Source: Ficedula albicollis (Eukaryota; Chordata; Aves; Passeriformes; Muscicapidae). From it: a stretch of DNA of 64,000 nt. This document shows positions 24,289 to 36,065 of this stretch, piece after piece; the stretch's first letter is position 1, and every line of letters begins with the position of its first letter. Position numbers and translations under genes: made by a program. The notes under the pieces are model-generated. The model was not told the DNA's origin, ran no database searches, and worked only from the letters and a program-made list of their open reading frames with translations. The stretch is from positions 11,465,342-11,529,341 of the forward strand of contig NC_021686.1 of assembly GCF_000247815.1 (NCBI RefSeq), read 5' to 3'.

Positions 24289-27200
24289 CCCTGCCTTCCA
24301 CCCTGGAATATTCTCACAGACAAGCAAATAAATCAAGCATCCTAAAGGTTTTCTATTATTGAGCACTTTTATGTTTATCAAACACTTGCTGACTTATATT
24401 TTTAAGACGACCTTTTCATGTTTTGTTTAATCTTACCCCTTCCACACCGTTTCAAAAGAGTCTGCCAATACTCATGTTAGTTCTTTAAAAAGATTTTACA
24501 CACTGGGGAACAAATATAAAATTAACAAAGCAGCATATCACAGCAACTTCAATCCCCTTTTCTTATCAAGAAAGTAAATAACCCAAATCTGTTACTCTTT
24601 TGTGAGGCTTCATACTGTAAATAATTTAGCTTATGCAACAGTCAGCAGACACTTAAAAAATGGTAAAAAGGCAGCTTGTAAATTTTCTCTATATGCATTT
24701 AGTAAGTGAATTAAAATACCCATGTATTCATAGGTACTTTGCTTCAAGCAACTCATTTGGGAAAGAAAAATTAGCTATTTTTTAGCTTGAATAACAGAGT
24801 AATAAAATTTTCGAAGATATGGAAACCCATAAACAAATTATAGGGAAAAGTAATGAAAATAAAACTAAACTGAGGGAAAAGAAAGCCAGTTCATCAAGTG
24901 TTTTCTGCACAGGAGGCTAGTCCATGCTCATTAAGCAGCATGGGAAATTGGGAAATGCAAGGCATGGACCCTAAAATTTAAGGCAATTCCCTAAAGAACA
25001 GAAAATGGTCAGAAGATTTTTTTGCTTAGATCATACCCAGCATGCCAAAAACCATTTGACATTGGATTTCACTTGTTGGGTAGACAAAGGTTTTGCTCAT
25101 GGGGCCCAGAAAGTTCACAAGGTAAGCAGATTCCTCAGTGGCAAACTTTTTACACCTTTGGAGTTTTTCTAATTGACAGCAGTTACTGTAGTACAGGAGA
25201 GGGAAGCATGGAGCATAATTTTAAAATATAAGGAATAACACCCACACTTCTGAATAAATTCAAGCATTCAAGAATAGTATTTAAAGTGTAAGCAGATATT
25301 TATTTCTTCCCCCAAGTATGCTCTGTCAACTTGACACAGCATCTCTATGAAACACACACAGGATCTCAAAACACAAGCTGTTAGTAGGTTTTACACCTCC
25401 TTGTCAACATTCCTGGAAATTCTATGTCATCAGGTAGCAAATCAATTTTCTAAGATTTCCATGCTGGTCTTATGGGTATTAATGGCAAGAATTTTCCAGA
25501 TAGTAATTAAAAAAGAAAAGAAAACAAAAACTAACCAACCAACCAAACAAAAAACCCCAGAAAACAAGAGCTGATCAGATTAGAAGCTTGTTACAGATGA
25601 GAAGAAATAACCTCAGCATCACTGCTCCCCATCACTTCCGCCCAAGATAAAGGTTTACAACAGTGGATGCTAAAAGATCAACAAACCGGTGACTAATTTG
25701 GCAGTAATCATCTCCTATCTCCATCTGGAAGAGAGGAAAATCACTTGTTTGGTTTATCAGCTCTCCGCTAAAACCAGGCAAAGAGGCGAAGTCGGTGATC
25801 CTGTCACCCCACACGAGTGGCCCTGTGTGCACCCAGCAGATAAGGAAAGAAATAAAAGAGCACATTCCCCATCCTGCAACCAGGAAAAGGCAGAGGTTTC
25901 TTAGTGACTGTAACAAAAATCTAAACAAAGCATGTGTTTGTTGTTATTTTGTACCATCCCTGAAACAAATTTAGTAAAAGCAGGCTTCTGCTAAAGGCTG
26001 TGAGTGCACTGATACTGATGTGGGACATCAAAATGGTCAGAACTTGGATTCCCAGGAACACACCTACAAAGGTCAGCTGCAGATATAACAAGCATATATC
26101 AGAAAACTACAAAATTCCCAAGTATTACCCAACAGTTTGGAGGCAGCACAAATATTCCTATTTTATATTCAAAGACAGCTCAAGTTTCCCTTTGCAGCAC
26201 TAAGAAACCCCTTGACATAACTCACTCTGGCCTCAATCTTGTCAATGTCCACAGGGACATTCCCAGGGCTCCCTTTGCAGAGGGCAGCTTGCAGCTTTGT
26301 TTTATGGCTAATTGAAACATCAAAGGAGGATCTTAGTTTTACTGTAGAGTAAAAATCTAAACAGGGCTGTAACTTGGGATCTGTGCCTTTCAGAACTTCA
26401 CCCTTTTGTAAGAAATCCACAGGTTGGAGTATCAGAGTAGCCAAGATCCTAGTGGAGATAAGCAACATTGGGATTTTGTTTGGATGATGGGATGTGGCAG
26501 ATCAGCTGTCCATCAGGCTGGGGAAGGCAGAGTTACTGCAAACAATCAGATAATGAACAACTACCCAGACTTCCCAAGTTTCTCATCCTGCCTGTCAATA
26601 AAGCCACTCCATCCTTCTCCTGCCTCTACATGCACTGCACAGATGTGATTTTACTTGACTGATGTTACACAAAAATCCAATGCAGAATGTCATTGTTAGC
26701 AAACAGACATTTTCTTTTAAAATCCTTTGTCAGAAACAATTGAATTTTTCTTCTTTTCACTGCTCCTTTTTTTACTTCATCAGACTTTTTGTTGCCTGAG
26801 CTTTCTAGGACTTTGCTGTTTCTGGCTTTTCATCACCTCTTCCTTTTCCTCCTCCCCATCCTCAGCTTCTCTGCATTCATCTCTGGCCATTTCCCCCCTT
26901 TTTCCATCCCATGGTCCCCTAAAGAAGTTTCTCACTATTTCAGAACTGCTCAGTTTCTGATTTATCCTTTAATTTAGTGATTGAACTTCAGCTTCTCTGA
27001 AGGAAATATTAAATACACTGAAATGGGGAAGTAATACAAATGCACATGGGAACTGAGCTAAAGTGAGATGAATCCACTAAGAGGGAACCACCACTCCCAG
27101 CTATATTCTATCTTTTTGGAAAGAAAAGGCCTTCTTTCCTTTCCATCTGCTTTCTGAACCCTCCTCTCAGCTAAGAAAGCAAAGCAACAAGAGGGAAAAA

Positions 27201-29349
27201 CCCTAAACTGACCCCAGAGCTGCAGCCAGGGGAAGCCTCACTGTCAGACATCATCAGTCTGGGGGAAACCTGTGGGAAGCTGCAGGGACAAGGCTGAGTG
27301 ACACTGAAAAACACTTCAGGGATGTACTCTCAATCTGATTTTAGCCATTAATAGATGACTGGACAGAAGGACTGCCACAGGCAAGAGTCCTAATCCAGCA
27401 AGGACTGTTCTCCAAAAGAGAGTTCACTCTGCTTTATTTTCCTTTCTATCCATTTCAGCCACTGTACTCCCAGCATTTCCAATCTCCCCTTTGCTTCTAA
27501 ACTTTCTCATTTATCACTGTCTGAGCCATTGCCAGGACCTACAAGGGCCCAGAACCCAGAACCTCCAGGACTGACCCCAAACAGTTTTTGAAGCAGGACT
27601 GTGGGGACACCAAAGACTTGGATTTGGGAAAGGAGGGAGTTTGTCCTACAATCCTCCAGTGGTTGCCATCCCCAGCTTCTCATGAAACAGTTGAACTGCT
27701 GCCATTTGCAGCCCAAGATATTAAGGTAAATTGGCATTGATATTGTGTTTTCCATATTAAATTTTCATTTGGTTTTTTTTTTTTTTAAGAGACAGAAAAA
27801 GAGAAACAAAGAGACAAAAGAAAATGGAAAGGGAGGAACTGGGGCTTTTTCCATCTCGTTGAACATAAACTCCTCTCCAGACTGTGGAATTCAGGAATCT
27901 GGCAATCCCCCACAAAGCAGAGATAAATTGAGAGAAGAGAGAAGAAGAAAGAGTGAACAACTTTGGCATGGTCTATTTGCTTTTATCACCTGTGGCTGTG
28001 AATGGCTGCACCTCACTGAGCCTGCTGAATTTCTCTCTCCCTCCTCCTGCCTGATCAGGAATGAAACCCACCCAAGGCCTCTCTAACACTGATTTATTTT
28101 TTCAGTGATGAGCTCTAGAATTTTAATCTGTTATTTAAATACAATAATTATGTACACTGCCCTATCATCTCTGGAAAGACAGTTTTTTTTCCTGTACATA
28201 TATTGACGTGTAAGGTACAGGGAATTTTAAATATTGTCATTTAAAGTTTATAAAGATCACAGACTTTATCAAAGCCACCTCAGATGCTTAATTTTCCCAA
28301 CAGAACTGAAATCTCAGCCAGGCCAAATGACTGGAGACACAATAGGTTCTTTCCCCTTCAGAAATGCATAAACATTAAGTTCTTCCCCAGATTTTATATT
28401 ATGGCATGCAAAGTTTATCTATGTCTGTATTTGCAGTGCAGAATATTAAATGTATTACTTCAATGGGTGCTTAAATTAATGTGACAGAGATATGAGGTAA
28501 GCCAGCAACAACAGAAACTGAGAGAAACTGTTTATCTCCTGGAAAGAAGGAATAGTTTGAGTTCAGACTTGAGCACAATGGATAAGGTTTATTTTTGAGG
28601 CCTTCTTATAGGTCCCAACTCTCTGAAGAAGCTTAATCCAAACAAAGCGACCAAGAGCAGAAGGAGGGGGAGGACTGTCCAAATAATCAAGAGTCTGGCT
28701 GCATCCCATTCCTACCCTTACTGTAAATTACTGTAATTGCTGCTGCATGTCCAGCTTGCAGTGAAGAAGGGATCCCACAGGGACCAGTACCCAAAAATAA
28801 ATTTATTTATTCATATCATGAAATTTGTCTATGTGAGAAAAACACTTCACAGAAGAGATCACCAATACCCTACCCTCAAGCTAATAGAGAAATTGAGTAC
28901 TTAAACAGAACTTTGAAACCATTTATAAGTTATCCTGGGAGAAAAATATTAGAAAACTGTCACCCTAAACTTCCCACAGACTTCCAGGCTCACACAGGAC
29001 ACAGAAATGTCTTGGTAATTACCATGCAGGAGACATGCAAAACTTCATTCTATCAAATTATGGACACATCTATTAGAAAAAAAGCAGGATAGGAGATAAG
29101 AGTCGAACACAAAAAGCAAAAAAAATTACATATAGTACAACATTATGGCATCAGGAACGTGCAGTCTCTGTCTGAGACACAGAATGTGAGAAAAGAGGAG
29201 AAATGACAATCACAGGGTATCTCGAGATTGCTCGAGGGGGAGAGAAAAAAAATAAACCAACCTTACAAATACAAACTACCTAATGGAACAAACACACTCC
29301 CTGTTGCCAGGTACAGCCTGCAGATGGTTTGCATTATGAACCCAGAGTG

Positions 29350-29477
29350 GATTAATGCCCCTTTCCCTCTCCAGCACAAGACACACAACAGGAATTGGAT
29401 CCTGATCAATAATAGATTAATTTCCCTTCCCCTTCAGAGCAAAAGATTCACAACAGGAATTGGAGCCCGATCAACAG
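29350..29477. repeat. Two-copy 65-bp imperfect tandem duplication
   Basis: GATTAATGCCCCTTTCCCTC... at 29350 and GATTAATTTCCCTTCCCCTT... at 29415 continue in parallel, sharing ACAACAGGAATTGGA, and end with related GATCAA motifs. The divergence suggests an old local duplication. Confidence 0.8.
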
Positions 29478-30329
29478 AAAAGCAAATGCTGACAACCACC
29501 TGCAGGCACCAGAGAGAAACATTATGCAAATAATGAAAAGAAAGTGTGTTCTCAATCATAAATCTCTGTCCCAAACCATGTCTATTAGTTCCCTGCTTAT
29601 CAGAGTGATTATTAAGAGCTGATACAATGAAAGAGCATTAAGATAATCAAAGTTGCTGTTTCAGTCTCCCACTTTGACTCTAGCAAGGACTATTTATTTT
29701 CAAGAAAAGGGAAATAAGATGCTGCTGTCACTGCACAGGTCTCTGCTCAGATTTCTAGACATAAAGAAAAATAACAGAGACTTTCCCATGAGGCTTCTTG
29801 GTCACATTTGTTTAGTTTGATGAAGAACATAAAAACTCCAGATGGGGCTTTTTTTGAGCCAATGTTACATAGTTATAAAATAATTAGCAAACTAATGGTG
29901 AAGAGTTGGGTGTGTCAAGAATGATGACTTTTCAGTACCCAAAAATGTCTTCAGACTTCCAGAAATGTAAGTATTAACATTATTTATTTAACTTTTGAGA
30001 ACCCAGACTGCAGACCTAAAGAAGCAAATAAGGAGCAACATAAAAACTTAATTTTGTGGATCAAATTTATGGGAAGAAACAGCCTAGTTGTTTGAATTAA
30101 TCACAGCAAGTGAATTCTTATATACCCAGCCCTTGTCTTGAACCAGACATCAGACATCACGACATATGAATAAAACACCAGATATGAAAAAGATTTACAA
30201 AACACAAGCAAAACAAGTGAATGATCCAGGTTGGTTGTATTTATTGACTCATTACACTCTTGTCACTCTGACTAAGCTTTGTCCACATCAGGACAAACAC
30301 AGGATGCATTTCCACTGCAAAGAAAATTT

Positions 30330-30359
30330 AAAAAAAAAGAAAAAAAAAACAAAAAAAAA
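30330..30359. repeat. A-rich low-complexity stretch
   Basis: About 30 bases of A interrupted by single G and C. No upstream retroposed sequence was recognised. Confidence 0.9.
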
Positions 30360-32104
30360 GGGGTGATACAACTCAGAACAATATAGAATAAGTAGATCCC
30401 AAATTAAACACTCAGAGTTTGAAGAGGGATATGGTAAAGGAAGAATTAGAAAAGATTTCACCAGCACCTGTTGAGGAAGCCTTGCTTGAATTGCTCATGT
30501 CATAAAGGCTGAGAATCTCCTCTCCTTCCTTTTCCATCCACCCCTCCTGGGCCTGTGGGATTGTCTGAATATGTCATATTGACACTTCTGATGCACTGAA
30601 CTTCGAAAGCCAAAGTTACCCACAGAAATTAACCCATACAAGGGGTGATTTAGCCAGTCCAGATCCTTCTTGGGTTGGAAAATTTCCTAAAGCTTTTTTG
30701 TTCAACTTGCTACATATACTCCTAATTTCCAGCTTAAATGGCCAATGCCCTCCATTAGTTCTTCTGCCAGAGTTGTCCTTTATAGTTTGAAGAACTGTTC
30801 TCTATCCCTCTGAGATGTTTATGTCCTAATGCATTTACAAAAAACAACCCTATTCTTTCAGTCTTCATTTCACTAAGCGAAACAAGCAAAACAAGCAAAA
30901 CTTTTCTTGCCTGGAAGGATTGACTGAAAAACACCCAAAAGATGAGGAGCAAGGGTAAAAATCCAAGCCAGCATCACTCTGTAAATGCCTCCAAATGTTT
31001 AAACAAATAACAGCCAGGTTTTAAACCGCTTTTCCCCCCTCTTTGTAACGGCTTTCACACAGACTGCAAGTGCTGTTAGTTTTAGTCCTGGGGAAAGATT
31101 AATGGAGAACTCAGCTCTAGCCACAAGACAATTTATACCCCTTTGTGTGTAGATAGTCCAGTAAAGAGGAGATTTATATATTTTATTGGATAAAACTGAG
31201 TCTAAAACACAGGTTGAAAAGGTCTAAAGCCTTATAGAGAGTTCTTAGGTCTATTCCTGGGCACAATGAGAGGCTGGGACCTAAATACAGATGATTTAAA
31301 GATGGAAAATGTATTTCTGTAATCACCAAAGTGCCCCAGCAGAGGCAGCAAGGCCAGGATGGCCATGGTGACACAAATTTCTCCAGCCTGTCTTTCACCA
31401 GTTTTGCTCTGAAGACAGGGACAGGGATGGGAGATGTGGCTTTTTTCTTGATTTTCCTCTCTTTCCACAGACCATTAAGTGCAGGTGACCTAGCAACAGC
31501 TATTTGGGGGGGTGAATTCCTCTTTTTTCTACTTCCTGAGGCCTACAGACCCACTTTGTATTACAGGACTACTTCAGAAATAGATTTCTAGCATTGTTCC
31601 ATGTAGTTTTCAGGAAATTAAACCACTGCTTAGTTACACAGCTCCCTGTGAATCAGCAGCTAAATTCAAAAGCAGACCAAATTTCTGCTCAAACACTCTG
31701 AAATCCCTTCTCACAACTCCCTGTGCAGAAAGAGCAATTTGGAAGTTCAGTCTCTGTCACTGACCTGACCTTCCCCCATGCACAGTGAGGGGCTTCTTTC
31801 TGCCTGGAAACTTATCATCCAGACCATCATTAGAGCTTTTAACATGAAAAAATATATAGCCTCAAGCTATTCCAGTTAAAGAACACTCAGGTGGCTTTTC
31901 AATTCACCAGATCGCTTTAATACCAGCTAAATAAGTGGATAGAGTGTGTAATCTTATTCAATGGCAGTTAAAAGAGGGAAAAATATCCATGGTCTGGCAG
32001 TGGAATCTATTAGCCTCAGAGTCATCTTCAAAGGGATGCAGGAGGCACAAAGGCAGAGCAGCAGCACTTCAGCCAGGGACCAGAGCCTTTGGCTTCCCAT
32101 GGGA

Positions 32105-32284
32105 TCACAGAGCCCCAGAATGGTTTGGGTTGGAAGGGACCTTAAAGCTCATGCAGTGCCACCCCTGCCATGGCAAGGACACCTTCCACCATCCCAGGCT
32201 GCTCCAAGCCCTGTCCAACCTGGCCCTGGGCACCTCCAGGGATGGGACAGCCACAGCTGCTCTGGGAATCTGTGCCAGGGCCTC
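32105..32284 (-). mobile_element. CR1 LINE fragment, part 1 (3' end), interrupted
   Basis: The plus strand carries CCAGAATGGTTTGGGTTGGA, then ACCTTAAAGCTCATG and CCAACCTGGCCCTGGGCACC, ending at GTGCCAGGGCCTCC. The natural continuation (CCCTCACAGGGA...) appears only after 34588. The element is therefore one CR1 copy split by the tandem array. Confidence 0.85.
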
Positions 32285-33598
32285 CCTCCTCTTACCAGAA
32301 GACACTGAAAACCGGTATGCTGCGCAGAGCACTCTGGTGCTCTGCTGCTTCCTGGTTCGCCCTTTGTATCATGCGGCGGTTTCTCTCTACGGAGGAGAAG
32401 TGTCATCTGCTCCTCACGCAGTATATTGTGCTGCTAGCTTTTGCTACTGCCAAAACACACCTGGCACTTGCACTTTTCTTCTAAACCCTCTCTACCATAC
32501 CATATTGCCCTGCTTCTTGTATGTGTACCCTGCACTCTTTCAACTCTGCATAGCGAAGAGCACTGCAGTGTAACCTAAAGTGAAAGTGAAAACGTGCTCA
32601 GCACACAGTACTTCTCACTTGCCACTGCACATACCAATATCTTCTCTGCAACTCAGTTATGTACGTTAGTAGGCTGCATATTGAATAGGTATGTTGAAAC
32701 AAAGCAGCTGACACTGATCATCCTTCTTACCAGAAGACACTGAAAACCGCTATGCTGCTCAGAGCACTCTGGTGCTCTGCTACTTCCTGGGTCGCGTTTT
32801 GTATCATGAGGCGGTTTCTCTCTACAGAGGAGAAGTGTCGTCTGCTCCTCACACTGTACACTGTGCTGCTAGCTTATGCTACTGCTGCCAAAACACGCCA
32901 GGCACTTGCACTTTTCTTCTAAACCCTCTCTACCTTAAAGACTGGCACGTGCACTTTTCTTCTAAACCCTTTCGACCATACCATATTGCCCTGCTTCTTG
33001 TATGTGTACCCTGCACTCTTTCAACTCTGCAAAGCGAAGAGCACTGCAGTGTAACCTAAGGTTAAAGTGAAAACGTGCACAGTACACAGTAGTTCTCACT
33101 TGCCTCTGCACATACCATGTCTTCTCTGCATCTCACTTATGTACGTTACTTGGCTGCATATTGAATAGGTATGTTGTAACAAAGCTAGGTGACGATGGTC
33201 ATCCTTCTTAGCAATCAAAACTGAAAAGCAGTATGCTGCACAGAGCACTCTGGTGCTCTGCTGCTTCCTGGTTTACGCTTTGTATCATGCGGCGGTTTCT
33301 ATCTACGGAGGAGAAGTGTCATCTACTCCTCACACAGTACACTGTGCTGCCAACCTTTGCTACTGCCAAAACACGCCTGGCACTTGCACTTTTCTTCTAA
33401 ACCCTCTCTACCTTAAAGACACACAGTACACTGTGCTGCCAACCTTTGCTACTGCCAAAACACGCCTGGCACTTGCACTTTTCTTCCAAACCCTTTCTAC
33501 CATACGATATTGCCCTGCTTCTTGTATGTGTACCCTGCATACTTTCAACTCTGCAAAGCGAAGAGCAGTGCAGTGTAACCTAAGGTTAAAGTGAAAGC

Positions 33599-33604
33599 GT
33601 GCAC
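33599..33604. repeat. Target-site duplication GTGCAC, left copy
   Basis: Directly before the LTR; identical to 33952-33957. Confidence 0.88.
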
Positions 33605-33951
33605 TGTTGCATTTTAGGTGTTGCTTGGGCTGAAATCAGCAGGAGGCCTTTGCAGGGTGTTACAAAGATGTTTATTTCAGCCACGCTTGCATTGTTCAGG
33701 GTTCGAGAGAACAAAGGCACCAAGGCTTATCAGGGTACAGATTTAATACATGGGATGAGCAGGCAGGGAAATCCTTAGGGACCAATTATTAGGAAACACG
33801 AAGGTAACTTTAAGGGAAGGGCCAGGGTAAAGGACTAATAGGGAATTAGGGTGGGAGTGACCAAAAGGCTGGGAGAGAACACGGGGTTGCCTTAGAGAAC
33901 AAAACAGGGGTTGCATTCCTTAGTTAGGAATTCCTTTGGGGGTCTTTCACA
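33605..33951 (-). mobile_element. 347-bp solo LTR with GTGCAC target duplication
   Basis: The element is flanked by GTGCAC at 33599-33604 and 33952-33957. Read on the minus strand it begins TGTGAAAGACC and ends AAAATGCAACA, with a polyadenylation signal AATAAA (plus-strand 33671-33676) about 70 bases before its 3' end. A 6-bp duplication suggests an ERVK/alpha-type integrase. It is inserted within unit 3 of the tandem array, so it is younger than the array. It lies in the same orientation as SDK1. Confidence 0.88.
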
Positions 33952-33957
33952 GTGCAC
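33952..33957. repeat. Target-site duplication GTGCAC, right copy
   Basis: Directly after the LTR; identical to 33599-33604. Confidence 0.88.
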
Positions 33958-34588
33958 AGCACACAGTAGTTCACACTTGCCACTGCACATACCAATGTCT
34001 TCTCTGCATCTCAATTATGAACATAAGTAGGCTGCATATTGAATAGGTATGTTGTAACACAGATAGCTGACGATGATCATCCTTCTTACCAGAAGACACT
34101 GAAAACCGGTATGCTGCGCAGAGCACACTGGTGATCTGTTGCTTCCTGGTTCGCGCTTTGTATCATGTGGCGGTTTGTCTCTACGAGGAGAAGTGTCGTC
34201 TACTCCTCACACAATGCACTGTGCTGCTAGCTTTTGCTACTGCCAAAAATCGCCAGGCACTTGCACTTTTCTTCTAAACTCTTTCTACCATACCATGTTG
34301 CCCTGCTTCTTGTATGTGTACCCTGCACTCTTTCAACTCTGCATAGCGAAGAGCACTGCACTGTAACCTGAAGTGAAAGTGAAAACGTGCACAGTACACA
34401 GTAGTTCTCACTTGCCTCTGCACATACCAATGTCTTCTCTGCATGTCACTTATGTACGTTACTTGGCTGCATATTGAATAGGTATGTTGTAACAAAGCTA
34501 GGTGACTATGGTCATCCTTCTTAGCAATCAAAACTGAAAATCGGTATGCTGCGCAGAGCACTCTGGTGCTCTGCTGCTTCCTGGTCCC

Positions 34589-34795
34589 CGCCCTCACAGG
34601 GAGGAATTTCTCCTCAATATTCCATCTTTCCCTGCTCTGTGGCAGTTTACAGCCATTCCCCCTTGTCCTGGCACTCCAGCCCTTGTTCAAAGTCCCTTCT
34701 CAGCTTTCCTGGAGCCCTTATAGGAAGTGGAAGATGCTCCAATTGCTCCCCAGAGTCTTCTCGTCTCCAAGCTGAACAACCTCAAATCTCTCCCA
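34589..34795 (-). mobile_element. CR1 LINE fragment, part 2, after the array
   Basis: Resumes with GCCCTCACAGGGAGGAATTT and continues through GGCAGTTTACAGCCATTCCC, GTCCTGGCACTCCAGCCCTT and TCTCGTCTCCAAGCTGAACA, the body landmarks of a CR1 3' region read in reverse. Together with 32105-32284 it forms one minus-strand copy. Confidence 0.85.
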
Positions 34796-35817
34796 AAACA
34801 CAGCTATGTTTAAGAAGACTTAAAAATAACTCATTAGTGGGAATTACTTTTAAGAGGCTGTATATTTTTACGATGTACTTTAGTGCATTGCATGAGAAGC
34901 ATCCTTTTAACCATAAACAGAACCTCATTTGGCAGGAGGAAACAGGTTTGAGGGTCCTGGCAGGGGTTTCAGCACAAGGCAAGACTCACTTTTCTCCTAA
35001 GAACAAAACCCAAAATTGTGTAACCTTGCAGCCTTAGTGTTTCACACACCTGGATACTTACAATTTGCTTTCTTAACAATGGGAAATTTAAGTTAATAAA
35101 CCATGCATCAGTAGCTGGATGTTAAATAAACCAAAACTGTCACTTAATAATCGTGTCCAGAAATGCAAATTCAGTGGTGAGATGAGCTGAGAGGAGAAAT
35201 GAAGGAGGAAAGCTGAGGTGGGGAGGTGGCTGTGTCACAGAGATCAGAGAGCTGCTGCCATTTCAGGGGCTGCAATTCTCACCAGCAGATCCTGGTTTAA
35301 TGTCAAGCAGCAGCAAAGAGAGAAATGGGAGATAATAAAATGCTGCCTTCTATTTACAAATACGTCTTTGCATATGGCTTCATATTGGTTCTTTTTTTTA
35401 ATAAATGCATTTCTTAACTCCTTACTTTGGCACAAATTAAATCACACAACTGACAGTTTACTTTTGCTTTTTCTTTGTAAGAAGTTTTAACTCTTCCTCA
35501 GAAATGAAAAGGTGGTAACAACTAAAGAAGAAAATCTCATCTATCCTTCACTGAACTTAAATAAAGAAAAGCATTTGCAGTGACTTTGGGGGAAATTCTT
35601 TAAGAAATACCTTCAACAATTTATTTTATGACAACAAAAATGGAAGCACTATTTTCAGAGGGAAGATTTTAGATTCAATACACTCTGTAGAGCATAAAGC
35701 AGATATGTACAATTGATCACATGTGAGTTCCCAAGATCTATTTCTCTGTAGCAGTTTTTTAAATGAGCCTGATATTATATGGCATTACATGGGAAGCAGA
35801 GACTTGCATACACAGAC

Positions 35818-36065
35818 TGATCACAGAATCCCAGAATGGTTTGGGTTGGAAGGGACCTTAAAGCTCATCCAGTTCAGGGCCACCTTCCACTATCCCAGGT
35901 TGCTCCAAGCCCCATCCAGCCTGGCTTTGGGCACTTCCAGGGATGGGGCAGCCACAGCTTCTTTGGGCAGCCTCTGCCAGGGTCTCACCAGCCTCACAGG
36001 GAAGAATTTCCTCCTAACTTCCTATAAAATCTAAATCTCTCCTCTTTTAGTTTAAAAGAGTTCCA
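35818..36065 (-). mobile_element. CR1 LINE 3' fragment
   Basis: The plus strand starts TCACAGAATCCCAGAATGG and runs through ACCTTAAAGCTCATCCAG, GGGATGGGGCAGCCACAGCT and CCTCACAGGGAAGAATTTCC. It is a well-preserved reverse-orientation CR1 tail, apparently intact at its 3' end. It serves as an uninterrupted reference for the split copy at 32105-34795. Confidence 0.9.

Larger units (their letters stand above)
32285..34588. repeat. 435-bp-period tandem array (about 4.2 units)
   Basis: The unit anchor CTTACCAGAAG or CTTAGCAATCA occurs at 32291, 32726, 33207, 34085 and 34520. Units 1 and 4 are exactly 435 bases. Unit 2 is 46 bases longer through an internal duplication. Unit 3 is 90 bases longer through another, and also carries a solo LTR. 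The fifth unit stops after about 70 bases. The array lies between two halves of one CR1 copy. I recognise no known satellite or gene in the unit. Each unit contains a Cys-rich open stretch (for example CFLYVYPALFQLC), but unit differences are freely amino-acid changing and there is no sign of a conserved protein. Confidence 0.88.

Noticed and set aside
31935..32573. 212-codon plus-strand frame
   Set aside because: It runs across a CR1 tail into the first unit of the tandem array, so it is a chance junction of two repeats.
33253..33594. Recurring Cys-rich frames in the array units as a possible repeated small protein
   Set aside because: The frame recurs only because the DNA recurs. Changes between units alter amino acids freely, and the 46-base insertion breaks the frame in unit 2.
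32285..34588. CRISPR array
   Set aside because: The period is 435 bases with whole-unit similarity and no short repeat plus unique spacer pattern; the context is vertebrate.
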